Position numbers and translations under genes: made by a program
Shown: positions 25,653 through 36,200 of the stretch, piece after piece
Layout: each line of letters starts with the position of its first letter
Position numbering within the stretch: position 1 is the stretch's first letter
Source: CADEDV01 sp964596345
GTDB taxonomy: Bacteria; Bacteroidota; Bacteroidia; Chitinophagales; Chitinophagaceae
Direction of reading: 5' to 3'
Length of the DNA: 64,000 nucleotides
NCBI GenBank assembly: GCA_964596345.1
Contig: CAZQSZ010000005.1
Coordinates: 310,001 to 374,000, forward strand
Notes under the pieces: model-generated
Seen by the model: the letters and a program-made list of their open reading frames with translations, nothing else
Database searches by the model: none
What the model was told of the DNA's origin: nothing

Positions 25653-25676
25653 CTCCCCTTTAGGGGGACAGGGGGG
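25653..25676. repeat. C/G-rich palindromic repeat copy touching the deoC stop
   Basis: CTCCCCTTTAGGGGGACAGG and following Gs; immediately after the deoC stop codon. Confidence 0.6.
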
Positions 25677-26597
25677 TTAATCCACACTAAAATAATTTGC
25701 ACTTTGATACAACCCCGTTTCTCCTTTCACGATCTGCATCAGCACATCGTTGGCCAGGCTGCTGGCACCAAAACGGAACCATTCATTGTTCAGCCAGTCT
25801 TCACCCAGCACTTCTTTCACCATCACTAAATAATGCAAGGCCAGTTTGGATTTGGAAATACCGCCCGCCGGCTTCATGCCGATCATCTTCCCGGTCTTAT
25901 AATAAAAATCCCGGATCGCTTCCAGCATCACTAACGTCACAGGCATCGTTGCGGCGGGCTGAATTTTACCCGTGGATGTTTTAATGAAATCAGCCCCGGC
26001 ATGCATGGCAATATCACTGGCCCGGCGAACCTTATCGTAAGTGCCCAGTTCGCCGGTTTCTAATATCACTTTCAGCCGGGCATTTCCACAGGCTTCTTTG
26101 ATAGCTGCTATCTCGTCAAATACAAAATTGTACTCACCGGCATGAAATTTTCCACGGCTGATGACCATATCCACCTCATCTGCACCCTGCGCAACGGCAT
26201 ATTTTGTGTCCCGGATCTTGATATCTCTTGTTGCCTGGCCGCTGGGAAAAGCGGTAGCCACCGAAGCCACTTTTATTCCCGATCCCTCTAATGCTTTTTT
26301 GGCCACTTTCACCATGGTGGGATACACACAAACCGCTGCCACGGTGGGAATCCCGGGTACCGCATCATGCGGGTGCATGGCTTTGTAGCAAAGTTGTTTC
26401 ACTTTACCATCGGTATCCTTCCCTTCCAGGGTGGTCAGGTCGATCATATTCAGCACCAGTTTCAACCCGTTCATCTTGGTTTCGTTCTTGATACTGCGTT
26501 TGGTAAAACGGGAAGCTCTTTCTTCCACACCCACCTGGTCAATGCGGGGCGACAGGGAAAAATCGGGGACAAGCTTTACTGATTTGGCAACCGCCAT
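25677..26597 (-). CDS. deoC: Deoxyribose-phosphate aldolase
   Basis: 306 residues, longer than the ~220-260 of short bacterial DeoC and like the long 'eukaryotic-type' DERA with an N-terminal arm of about 45 residues. TIM barrel: MIDLTTLEG, AAVCVYPTMVKVAKKAL, VDMVISRGKF, KVILETGELG and the Schiff-base lysine K206 in ADFIKTSTGKIQPAA; GMKPAGGISKSK near the end binds phosphate. Splits 2-deoxyribose 5-phosphate into glyceraldehyde 3-phosphate and acetaldehyde. The ALDH genes downstream would clear the acetaldehyde. Confidence 0.96.
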   Translation of the reverse strand: MAVAKSVKLVPDFSLSPRIDQVGVEERASRFTKRSIKNETKMNGLKLVLNMIDLTTLEGKDTDGKVKQLCYKAMHPHDAVPGIPTVAAVCVYPTMVKVAKKALEGSGIKVASVATAFPSGQATRDIKIRDTKYAVAQGADEVDMVISRGKFHAGEYNFVFDEIAAIKEACGNARLKVILETGELGTYDKVRRASDIAMHAGADFIKTSTGKIQPAATMPVTLVMLEAIRDFYYKTGKMIGMKPAGGISKSKLALHYLVMVKEVLGEDWLNNEWFRFGASSLANDVLMQIVKGETGLYQSANYFSVD

Positions 26598-26788
26598 AAC
26601 TTGGATAGTATTAAAGAATCAAATGTAACTAAAGTTATGGGAATCGGGACCGGACGGCAGTTGCTGCAACCGGCCCGGCCATCCATAAAGTCTTTCTGTT
26701 TGTTTGCGTTGATTACTTTAAATTCGGAATTCGTTTCCGCCGCAAGTATCACCCGGAAAAATCATCTAACAAAAAAAACTATACTGCA

Positions 26789-29700
26789 ATGAGAAAAACC
26801 AGGCTTCTCCCCAAACTGGTGTTGGCATTGATGTCATTTGCTGCAGCCACCCAGTCCCGGGCACAGGTTACCTTCCCCGAGAATGGTGTAGCTGATCCCC
26901 GGCATGGACATTATGCTTTCACGAATGCGACTGTTGTAAAAGATGGATCCACCACGCTGACCAATGCGACTATTATTATTAAAGATGGCAGGATCGTATC
27001 GGTGGGCAGCAACCTCAAAGCCCCGGCCGGTGCTGTTGAGATCGATTGTAAAGGAAAATATATCTATCCTTCCTTTATTGATATGTATGCCGACTATGGA
27101 ATAGCGGCCCCGCAAAGGACTGCCGGTGGTGGCGGTTTTAATTTTGCCCAGCAACCCCAATTAGAAACGGCTGTTAAAGGTCCTTATGGCTGGAACCAGG
27201 CCATTAAAAGCGATGTGGATGCTTACAAAGTTTTTGCAGTGGATGATTCCAGGGCAAAACCGTTGCGTGAAATCGGTTTTGGTACTGTTCTCTCTCATGT
27301 AAAAGATGGTATTGCCCGTGGTACCGGGGCCGTTGTTTCTTTAGCCAATGAGAAAGAAAACCTGGTTATCATTAAAGAAAAGGCTTCCGCACATTATTCC
27401 TTTAATAAAGGAACATCTTCACAAAGCTATCCCGGTTCAATGATGGGGATGATTTCCTTATTAAGGCAAACCTACCTTGATGCCCAATGGTATAAAAGTA
27501 AACCTGCAGAAGAAGGCTTTAATATCAGTTTGCAGACCTGGAATGATAACCAGGGGTTACCACAGATATTCGAGGCGAATGATAAGTGGAATGATCTGCG
27601 GGCAGACAGGATCGGGGATGAGTTTGGCGTGCAATACATTTTAAAAGCCGGTCAGAACGAATACCAGCGGGTCAAAGAAATGAAAGCCACCAATGCTTCT
27701 TTCATCCTGCCATTGAATTACCCCCAGGCCCAGGATGTGGAAGATCCGGCTGAAGCAAGATTCGTTTCGCTGAATGATATGAAGCACTGGGAACTGGCTC
27801 CCACACTGGCTGCTTCTTTTGAAAAGGCCGGTATTCCTTTTTGCCTTACTACGGCCGACCTGCGGTCAGTCAATCAATTCTGGGCCAATCTCAGGAAAGC
27901 CATGGAATATGGATTGAGTGAGAATAAAGCCATGGAAGCACTGACCAAAACACCGGCTACTTTATTGGGGGTGTATGATAAAGTGGGAAGTATTGATGCG
28001 GGTAAACTGGCTAATTTTCTGATCACCAGCGGCCCCATCTTCAATGAAAAAACAAGCATTCTTCAAAACTGGGTACAGGGTATAAAATATACCGTGAAAG
28101 AAGACCTGTCTGATAAGATCGGAACTTATAACCTGGTGGTGAACACACCTGCCGGTACAGAGAATTATACAGTAGATGTTAAGAGTGGTTCTTCTGCAAC
28201 CATGTTTGCAAAAGATACACTCAATTCTAAATTCACTTTTGACGGTAAGATCGTGAAGCTGAGCTATGCGCCAATGGCACGCCGCCAGCGTCCGGTCGGA
28301 GCTCCCGATGCAGGTCAGCGCCCCACCGGCTTCCCCGGTAGAGGAGGAGCTGCTGTTGATCAGGCATTGCCGGTTACTGCCACAAGACTTATTGGTATCA
28401 GTAATGGCACTGAATGGAATGGTACCGGCACAGACTCACTGGGAAATTCATTAACATGGACGGCCTCATTTGTAAAAGCAGCAGAAATAAAACCAGATAG
28501 TACCAAAAAGAAAGAGATACCTGCTACAGGAAAAGTAACGTATCCATTCCTTCCATTTGGCTGGGAAGAGACAGAGATGCCGAAACAGGAGACTATTCTT
28601 ATTAAAAATGCAACGGTGTGGACCAACGAAAGCGAAGGAGTGTTGCAGAATAGTGATGTGCTGATCAAAAATGGCAAGATAGCAGGTGTGGGTAAAAACC
28701 TGGCTGATCCTGCAGCAAAAGTAATTGACGGAACTGGTAAGCATGTTACAGCGGGTATTATCGACGAACATTCTCATATTGCAGCTGCCTCTATTAATGA
28801 AGGGGGACAATCGGTAACATCTGAAGTTCGTATTGCTGATAACCTGAACCCGGATGATATCAATATCTACCGCCAGTTGAGCGGGGGTGTTACCACTTCG
28901 CATATTCTTCATGGTTCTGCCAATGTGATTGGCGGGCAAACGCAACTGATCAAACTCCGCTGGGGCCAGAATGATGATGATCTGAAATTTAAGAACTGGG
29001 CGGGCCAGATCAAATTTGCACTGGGTGAAAATGTAAAACGTTCCAATTTTAATATTCCGGGCGGTAACAACCGTTACCCGGATACAAGAATGGGAGTGGA
29101 ACAAGTGTTGACAGATGCATTTACCCGGGCAAAGGATTACCAGCAGGTTTGGAAAGAATACAATACAGCTAAAGAGAAGTTACAGAAAGAAAAGAAATCT
29201 ATTGCTTCGTTAGTCATTCCCCGCCGTGACCTGGAATTAGATGCGTTGGTGGAAATACTGGAGAAAAAACGTTTTATCACTTGTCACTCTTATGTACAGA
29301 GTGAGATCAACAGTGCGATGGAAGTAGCTAACCGCATGGGATATACGGTAAACACATTTACTCATATACTCGAAGGATACAAAGTAGCTGATAAAATGCT
29401 GAAGCATGGTTCCTTTGCCTCTACCTTCTCCGACTGGTGGGCATATAAAATGGAAGTGGAGGATGCTATTCCTTATAATGCAGCCATTATGCAAAAAGTA
29501 GGGTTGACTGTTGCTATCAATAGTGATGATGCTGAAATGGCACGTCGCCTGAACCAGGAAGCCGCCAAGATTGTCAAGTATGGCGGGGTAACAGAAGAAG
29601 AAGCCCTGAAAATGGTTACCCTGAATCCGGCAAAAATGCTGCATGTGGATGACCGGGTGGGAAGTTTGAAAACAGGTAAAGATGGTGATGTGGTATTGTG

Positions 29701-29968
29701 GAGTGATAACCCGCTGAGTATTTATGCAAAGCCGCTTTATACTATTGTTGATGGCACTATCTATTTTGACCGCCAGAAAGATGAACAGATGCAAAAACTG
29801 GTGGACGCTGAACGTTTGCGTCTCATCCGGAAAATGAACGGAGAAAAAAGAAGTGGTGCCCCGGTAATACCGGCACAGCCAAGCTACCAGATCATGCATA
29901 ATTGTATGGATCATGGGCACAGCCATGGGTTGCTGGTGGTGGATGCAGATGATATTACTAACGACTAA
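26789..29968 (+). CDS. Exported two-half amidohydrolase family protein
   Basis: 1,059 residues with an N-terminal signal sequence (KLVLALMSFAAATQSRAQ). Contains two amidohydrolase-like halves. In the first (about 45-460) the metal HxH is replaced: KYIYPSFIDMYADYG. In the second (about 600-1030) it is intact: VTAGIIDEHSHIAAAS, with further ligands in ITCHSYVQSEI, NTFTHILEGYK and AINSDDAEMARRL. A His-rich tail (MDHGHSHGLL) ends it. So only the second half should be active. Imidazolonepropionase/prolidase-like; the substrate is unknown. Followed 11 bp later by a smaller relative. Confidence 0.9.
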   Translation: MRKTRLLPKLVLALMSFAAATQSRAQVTFPENGVADPRHGHYAFTNATVVKDGSTTLTNATIIIKDGRIVSVGSNLKAPAGAVEIDCKGKYIYPSFIDMYADYGIAAPQRTAGGGGFNFAQQPQLETAVKGPYGWNQAIKSDVDAYKVFAVDDSRAKPLREIGFGTVLSHVKDGIARGTGAVVSLANEKENLVIIKEKASAHYSFNKGTSSQSYPGSMMGMISLLRQTYLDAQWYKSKPAEEGFNISLQTWNDNQGLPQIFEANDKWNDLRADRIGDEFGVQYILKAGQNEYQRVKEMKATNASFILPLNYPQAQDVEDPAEARFVSLNDMKHWELAPTLAASFEKAGIPFCLTTADLRSVNQFWANLRKAMEYGLSENKAMEALTKTPATLLGVYDKVGSIDAGKLANFLITSGPIFNEKTSILQNWVQGIKYTVKEDLSDKIGTYNLVVNTPAGTENYTVDVKSGSSATMFAKDTLNSKFTFDGKIVKLSYAPMARRQRPVGAPDAGQRPTGFPGRGGAAVDQALPVTATRLIGISNGTEWNGTGTDSLGNSLTWTASFVKAAEIKPDSTKKKEIPATGKVTYPFLPFGWEETEMPKQETILIKNATVWTNESEGVLQNSDVLIKNGKIAGVGKNLADPAAKVIDGTGKHVTAGIIDEHSHIAAASINEGGQSVTSEVRIADNLNPDDINIYRQLSGGVTTSHILHGSANVIGGQTQLIKLRWGQNDDDLKFKNWAGQIKFALGENVKRSNFNIPGGNNRYPDTRMGVEQVLTDAFTRAKDYQQVWKEYNTAKEKLQKEKKSIASLVIPRRDLELDALVEILEKKRFITCHSYVQSEINSAMEVANRMGYTVNTFTHILEGYKVADKMLKHGSFASTFSDWWAYKMEVEDAIPYNAAIMQKVGLTVAINSDDAEMARRLNQEAAKIVKYGGVTEEEALKMVTLNPAKMLHVDDRVGSLKTGKDGDVVLWSDNPLSIYAKPLYTIVDGTIYFDRQKDEQMQKLVDAERLRLIRKMNGEKRSGAPVIPAQPSYQIMHNCMDHGHSHGLLVVDADDITND

Positions 29969-29979
29969 AATCTTTGAAC

Positions 29980-31314
29980 ATGAAAAAAATATTATTAGCG
30001 ATATCGGTTTTTTGCTTCCTGGGTACAACAGCACAGGAAACAGTATTGCCGGCCAAACCGCAAAAGGGGCTGATCTTTATTAAGAATGCCACCATACATG
30101 TGGGCAATGGAAAAGTTATTGAGAACGGAACCATCAGGATCAAAGATGGTAAGATAGAAGAAGTGGGAACAAATATAGCTGTGCCTGCCGGAGATGTACA
30201 GGTTTTCGATGTGAAAGGAAAGCATGTATATCCCGGGCTGATCCTTCCCACCAGCAACCTGGGTCTTGTGGGTATTAATTCAGTGCGGGCTACGCAGGAT
30301 GTAAGAGAGATTGGTGATATGAATCCCAATGTAAGATCATTGGTGGCATATAACACAGATTCAAGGGTGATCAATACACTCCGGTCCAGTGGTATATTAC
30401 TGGCTAATGTTGTTCCGGACGGAAGTTTTGTGGCCGGCACTTCATCTGTTGTGCAACTGGACGCCTGGAACTGGCAGGACGCTGCTTATAAAACAGATGC
30501 AGGCCTGCATGTTTATATGCCCTCATTAATGCCACGTCCGAATTTTGGAAGATTTGGTGGTGGAGGTGGAGCTGGTGGTCCGCAGGCTCCGGCAGCCGAC
30601 CCGGTAAAAGAAGGCCTGGACAAGATCGAAGGTTTGAAATCATTTTTCCGGGAAGCGAAAGCTTATCTCGCCGAAACCAAACACGCCGAAACCAACCTGA
30701 AATTTGAAGCCGTAAAAGGACTCTTTGATAAAAAGCAAAAATTGTATGTGCATGCTAATACAGCTAAACAAATACTGGTTGCATTGGATTTTGTAAAAGA
30801 GTTTGGTTTTGATATGGTGATCGTGGGAGGAAGTGACAGCTGGCAGTTTGCTGACCTGCTGAAGAAAAATAATGTAGCTGTTATCCTGCAGCAACCACAT
30901 AGCCTGCCTACCGGTGCTGATGATGATGTGGACCAGCCTTATAAAACAGCGGCAGCTTTACAAAAGGCTGGTGTTTTGTTTGCTATTTCAGATGATGATG
31001 CACAAACCCGTGGCCGGAACCTTGCTTTTAATGCAGGTACTGCCGCCGCTTATGGCTTATCTAAAGAAGAGGCACTGGCAGCAATTTCACTGAATGCGGC
31101 AAAAATTATGGGCATGGGTGACCAAACAGGAAGCATTGAAGCGGGTAAGGACGCCAATATTGTAGTGAGTGAAGGTGATATCCTTGATATGAGGACAAGT
31201 AATGTGACGGATGCATTTATACAGGGAAGGAAGATAGACCTGACCGATAAGCACAAACTGCTGAATGAACGGTACGAACAAAAATACGATCTGAAGAAGC
31301 CGAAGCCATTCTGA
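29980..31314 (+). CDS. Exported amidohydrolase-like protein lacking the HxH metal motif
   Basis: 444 residues from ATG 29980; signal sequence MKKILLAISVFCFLGTTAQ. Amidohydrolase fold: IKDGKIEEVGTNIAVPAGD and the closing SIEAGKDANIVVSEGDILD. The usual HxH after the first strand is absent (HVYPGLILPTSNLGLVG), although later candidate ligands (LYVHANTAK, AISDDDAQT) remain. It may be a non-catalytic partner of the large amidohydrolase just upstream, with which it forms an operon. A Gly/Pro loop (RFGGGGGAGGPQAPA) lies near residue 195. Confidence 0.85.
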   Translation: MKKILLAISVFCFLGTTAQETVLPAKPQKGLIFIKNATIHVGNGKVIENGTIRIKDGKIEEVGTNIAVPAGDVQVFDVKGKHVYPGLILPTSNLGLVGINSVRATQDVREIGDMNPNVRSLVAYNTDSRVINTLRSSGILLANVVPDGSFVAGTSSVVQLDAWNWQDAAYKTDAGLHVYMPSLMPRPNFGRFGGGGGAGGPQAPAADPVKEGLDKIEGLKSFFREAKAYLAETKHAETNLKFEAVKGLFDKKQKLYVHANTAKQILVALDFVKEFGFDMVIVGGSDSWQFADLLKKNNVAVILQQPHSLPTGADDDVDQPYKTAAALQKAGVLFAISDDDAQTRGRNLAFNAGTAAAYGLSKEEALAAISLNAAKIMGMGDQTGSIEAGKDANIVVSEGDILDMRTSNVTDAFIQGRKIDLTDKHKLLNERYEQKYDLKKPKPF

Positions 31315-31335
31315 TTAACCAGCTATAACACAATG

Positions 31336-31360
31336 AAGCCCCGCAACAGCGGGGCTTTTT
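31336..31360 (+). terminator. Rho-independent terminator of the amidohydrolase operon
   Basis: 9-bp perfect stem AAGCCCCGC / GCGGGGCTT with an AACA loop and a T-run. Confidence 0.9.
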
Positions 31361-31390
31361 GTGTAGAAACCGTCCAGGGTTTAATATCTT

Positions 31391-32986
31391 CTATTGTTTC
31401 ATTAATTTTTCTGTAGCTACCATCGTGTTGCCATTACTGATCTGTACTAAGTACATTCCTTTCACCAGCGAGGAGGTTTCAGTTACTGCAATGCTGTTAT
31501 AACCATTGCTGACAGCTGCATTCTTTGTTAACTGGAGCTGACCATTCAGACTGTACACCCGGATAGTGATCGTTGCTTTTTCGGTGGTTTGGTAGTTAAT
31601 GCTGAACTGACTTGTAAAAGGGTTGGGTACAGCCTGAATAGTTACTCCTGCTTTGTTACTGAATTTCACGGTACGTGTTTCAGAATATTTTATGTTGCCG
31701 TCAGGTTCAACGGCTTTGATGCGGTAATAAACAACGGCAGCCTGTGTATTTACCTGCGCATCGGTATAGTTATATACGGATTGATTATTTTTTGCTTCTA
31801 CATAACTGATGGCAGAGAATGAGGTGCCATCATAGCTGCGTTCCACTTCGAAAGTAGTTCCGGGATCCTGGTCAGCAGACCAGTTTAGTGCAGGTGTGCT
31901 GGCGGCCACACTTACTGTGAAATAATTCCATTTAATGGGTAATGCGATGTTAGAAAGTAATTCTACCGAACAACCGGCGAAGTTGTTAATCGTATCAGGA
32001 GCAGCAAAAGCCCTGTACACGGCATTGGGGCGAACTGTTCCCCACTGCTGATCAAAGATGTTGTTGCTATTGGATCTTGATACATCATATATTTTCAATG
32101 TATCGGTTGTGTTTCCGCTTACCCCCACCGTACCGGTATTGGTAGTAGAACCCGTGAAGTAAAAAAAGCCTTTACCTTTTACCGTGCCCCAATTCGTGAA
32201 GTTGACGGCTTTAATTTTAGCAGTAGCACCATTCGTGATGGTTCCGCTGTTGGTAATAGTACCGTTTCCGTTCGCTGCTTTCGCCCAGATCAACCCGTCG
32301 TTATTAACGGCGTTGGAGTTATTGGTAAAACCGGTGCCGGCAATCATCCTGCAATTATTATCTACTGATGAGCCGGAATTAAAAGTGATGGAACCGGTCG
32401 TTTGAAACAGGGCTTCGTTGGTGAAAGAAGAGCCGTTCGTTACCAGGTTACCTGTTACAGTAGTGGCATAAGTATTAGTAAATGAAGCTCCGCTATTGAG
32501 GGTAATCGTACCCTTGCTGGTCATCGTCCCCCTGTTTATGATAGTATTATTATTATTAATAGTGATGCCATCGTCAAATTTTAACTGGCCTCCAAAGTTA
32601 TTAGTCCATACCTGTGAGTTGCCATTTAACTCAACATCATCAGTGGCCCAAATCGTTCCATAGTTAATGAGTGTAAAATTGGAGTTGGTTTTCAAATCAT
32701 CATTGAATTTGGCAGTACCATATACTACCAGTATTCCGCGGGGATTATTAAACTTATCAGGACGGAAGGTAGCCCCGGCTGCCACCGTGATCTTTGCTCC
32801 GTGGTTGAAGGAATTGATCTTGCCCGTAAAAGTACCAGCGCTGATATACAGGCTATCGCCGTTATTCAGGTTATAATTGGAATTGTTACCGTTGTTAATG
32901 TAAGTGTTCTGGGCGTCCAGGTTTGAAGAGAAAAGGCAAAAAGAAAGGGCGAACAGGGTAAAAATACGGGTCATCTTTGTTTTCAT
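31391..32986 (-). CDS. T9SS-exported surface protein with type A sorting domain
   Basis: 531 residues. Signal peptide up to about residue 26 (SFCLFSSNLDAQ). Residues 28-330 are Asn/Gly/Thr-rich with repeating short strands (INNNNTIINRGTMTSKG, SGTITNGATAKI), as in a beta-helix. A fibronectin-like region follows (TPALNWSADQDPGTTFEVERS) and then the C-terminal type A sorting domain: VPNPFTSQFSINYQT, ITIRVYSLNGQLQLTK, and GMYLVQISNGNTMVATEKLMK. The T9SS cleaves this domain and anchors or releases the protein outside. The adhesin-like body suggests a surface or matrix role. Confidence 0.9.
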   Translation of the reverse strand: MKTKMTRIFTLFALSFCLFSSNLDAQNTYINNGNNSNYNLNNGDSLYISAGTFTGKINSFNHGAKITVAAGATFRPDKFNNPRGILVVYGTAKFNDDLKTNSNFTLINYGTIWATDDVELNGNSQVWTNNFGGQLKFDDGITINNNNTIINRGTMTSKGTITLNSGASFTNTYATTVTGNLVTNGSSFTNEALFQTTGSITFNSGSSVDNNCRMIAGTGFTNNSNAVNNDGLIWAKAANGNGTITNSGTITNGATAKIKAVNFTNWGTVKGKGFFYFTGSTTNTGTVGVSGNTTDTLKIYDVSRSNSNNIFDQQWGTVRPNAVYRAFAAPDTINNFAGCSVELLSNIALPIKWNYFTVSVAASTPALNWSADQDPGTTFEVERSYDGTSFSAISYVEAKNNQSVYNYTDAQVNTQAAVVYYRIKAVEPDGNIKYSETRTVKFSNKAGVTIQAVPNPFTSQFSINYQTTEKATITIRVYSLNGQLQLTKNAAVSNGYNSIAVTETSSLVKGMYLVQISNGNTMVATEKLMKQ

Positions 32987-33049
32987 TTAGGGTTGAGATT
33001 CGGATTTCTTACGATGGATAGTCATCATCTTTTCCTCCGTAAGAGAACG

Positions 33050-33057
33050 CAAAGATA
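33050..33057 (-). promoter_or_regulatory. -7 promoter box for the T9SS protein gene
   Basis: TATCTTTG on the minus strand, about 64 bases before the ATG at 32984-32986. Confidence 0.55.
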
Positions 33058-33153
33058 TTGCAGTAACTACTATCAAAAAATGGGAAATATACGTTTTAGG
33101 TAAAAAAAATACGGTACTAGGTGTTTGCTCTTAGTAAAGTGATTGCAAGCAAA

Positions 33154-33176
33154 AAAGCCCCGTTTTACGGGGCTTT
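33154..33176 (-). terminator. Rho-independent terminator after secA
   Basis: 9-bp stem AAAGCCCCG / CGGGGCTTT with a 5-base loop; the T-run is on the minus strand, 28 bases past the secA stop. Confidence 0.88.
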
Positions 33177-33203
33177 CAATTCATATAAAATATTTAGAAA
33201 ATA

Positions 33204-36200
33204 TCAGGCATCCTTACCGTGACATTGCTTGTATTTTTTACCACTACCACAAGGGCAAGGGTCATTCCTGCCGATCTTTGGTGCTACTTTTATGGGTTCA
33301 TGTTTCACTTCCACATCTCCGCCGCCACCGGGTTCAAAGCGGTCTCTTTCATTAGCCCCATAATCCTGGCCTGCCGTATCCACATCATCCTTATTCGCCT
33401 TCATTTTGCTGTAATCAGTTCTTTCCTGGCGGCCTTCTTTCAGTGGCACATTATCCTGCTGGATGGGTAAAGAAGAGTGGCTTAAAAACGAAGCGATATT
33501 CTTATTTAACTCACTGCCCATTCTTTTGAACATACTGAATGCTTCCGTTTTATAAATCACTAACGGATCTTTTTGTTCCAGGTAAGCTGTTTGCACACTT
33601 TGTTTCAGATCATCCATGGCCCGCAGGTGTTCTTTCCAGGCATCATCAATTACTGCCAGGGTGATATTCTTTTCCATAGCAGCCGCAAGTTCTCTTCCTT
33701 CTGTATCGATGGTCTTTTGAAGCGGGGTCAATACATTCATCCCTTTTTTACCATCGGTGATGGGCACCACCACATTCTCAATATGGCTTCCCTGTGTCAG
33801 CTTAATGTTCTTAAAAACAGGTAAAGCTTGTTTGGCAATTTCCAGTTTGTGGGCCTCATATCCTGAAATGGCTTCATTATAAAGGCGGTCGGTAAGCCGG
33901 TTGCTATCTGTTTTCAGGAACTCTTCTTCGGTAATATTGATATCAAGCGCCAGGGTCACTATACAGGCCATTTTAAAGCCTTCATAATCTTCCTGCGACT
34001 TATAGCTGGCCACGAGGTCTTCTGCTGTTACACTGAAGGCATTGTCTATATCCAGCGCAAGACGTTCTCCAAACAAGGCGTGGTTACGGCGGGAATACAC
34101 TGCCGTTCTTTGTTTGTTCATCACATCATCATACTCAAGCAACCGTTTCCGGATACCAAAGTTGTTTTCTTCTACCTTTTTCTGTGCCCGCTGGATACTA
34201 TTGCTGATCATGCTGTGCTGGATCACATCACCTTCTTTATAGCCCAGCTTATCCATCAGCCCGGCAATACGTTCACTACCGAACATACGCATCAGGTCAT
34301 CTTCTAAGGAAACATAGAATTGTGAGGAGCCGGGATCACCCTGGCGACCGGCACGACCTCTCAGCTGCCTGTCCACACGACGGCTTTCATGTCTTTCTGT
34401 ACCGATAATGGCCAAACCTCCTGCTTCTTTTACACCCGGCCCGAGTTTAATATCTGTACCGCGACCGGCCATGTTGGTGGCAATGGTAACAGCACCGGGC
34501 AAACCGGCTTCTGCCACCACCTGTGCTTCACGGGCATGTTGTTTTGCGTTCAGTACATTATGCGGAATTTTTTTCTGCTGCAGCATTCTGCCCAGCAATT
34601 CACTGATCTCAACAGAAGTGGTACCAACCAGTACAGGGCGGCCTGCATTTCTTAAAGTTTCAATATCGTCAATAACTGCTTTGTATTTCTCTCTCTTTGT
34701 TTTGTAAACCAGATCCTGCTTGTCATCCCGGATCATTTTTACATTGGTGGGAATGGTTACCACATCCAGTTTATAAATGCTCCATAATTCTGCTGCTTCT
34801 GTTTCAGCAGTACCCGTCATACCCGCCAGTTTATGATACATTCGGAAATAGTTCTGGAGTGTAACTGTTGCATAGGTCTGCGTGGCTGCTTCGATCTTTA
34901 CATTTTCTTTTGCTTCCAGCGCCTGGTGCAAACCATCGCTATACCGGCGACCTTCCATAATACGGCCGGTTTGTTCATCCACGATCTTAATGGCCCCGTC
35001 CATGATCACATATTCCACATCTTTTGCAAAAAGTGTATAGGCTTTCAATAATTGTTGAACGGTATGAATACGGTCTGCTTTCTGTGCATACTCATTTAAT
35101 ATTGTTTCTTTCAATTGTAATTTTTCTTCCGCAGAACCTTCCTGCTTTTCAATTTCAGCCAGTTTTACTCCAATATCAGGTAAAATAAAAAATTCGGGAT
35201 CTTCCCCGGATTTTGTGATGGCATTCAATCCTTTTTCTGTGAGTTCTACGGAGTTGTTCTTTTCATCAATATGAAAGAGCAACTCTTCATCCACGATGTG
35301 CATATTCCGCTGCTGGTCCTGCAGGTAATAATTTTCTGCTTTCTGCATTTTTACTTTGATGCCGGGCTCACTCAGGAATTTGATCGTTGGTCCATATTTA
35401 GGTAAGCCACGGTAGGCCCTGAACAAATGAAGGCCACCGGTTTTTGGATCATCTTCTCCTTTGTCAAATGCTTTCTTTGCTTCATTAAGACAATGCCGCA
35501 CAATTTTTTCCTGCTCCTGCACCAACACCTGTATCCTGGGTTTGTGTACATGAAATTGCTGGTCGTCTCCTTTGGCAACAGGGCCGGAGATGATCAAAGG
35601 TGTTCTTGCGTCATCGATCAATACAGAGTCCACCTCATCCACCATGGCGAAATGGTGTTTGCGTTGTACCATTTCTTCCGGTGAGTGCACCATGTTATCT
35701 CTCAGGTAATCGAAACCGAATTCGTTATTAGTGCCATAGGTGATATCGGCGAGGTAGGCATTTCTTCTTTCCTCACTGTTGGGCTGGTATTTATCGATGC
35801 AATCGACTGTAATGCCCAGCCATTCAAATACCGGCCCGTTCCATTCCTGGTCACGGCGGGCCAGGTAATCATTCACGGTTACCACATGCACCCCTTCACC
35901 AGCCAACGCATTCAGGTAAGAAGGAAGGGTTGATACCAGTGTTTTACCTTCACCGGTAGCCATTTCCGAAATTTTCCCGGAATGTAAGACCGCACCACCG
36001 ATCAGCTGTACATCGTAATGCACCATGTTCCAGGTAACAGTACCGCCGGCTGCCGTCCAGGTATTTTTAAATATTGATTTATCGCCATCAATTGTGATGT
36101 ATTCTTTCTTTACACTCAGGTCACGGTCCATTTGAGTGGCCGTAGATATTATTTCCGTATTTTCTTTAAAACGACGGGCTGTTTCTTTTACTACGGCAAA

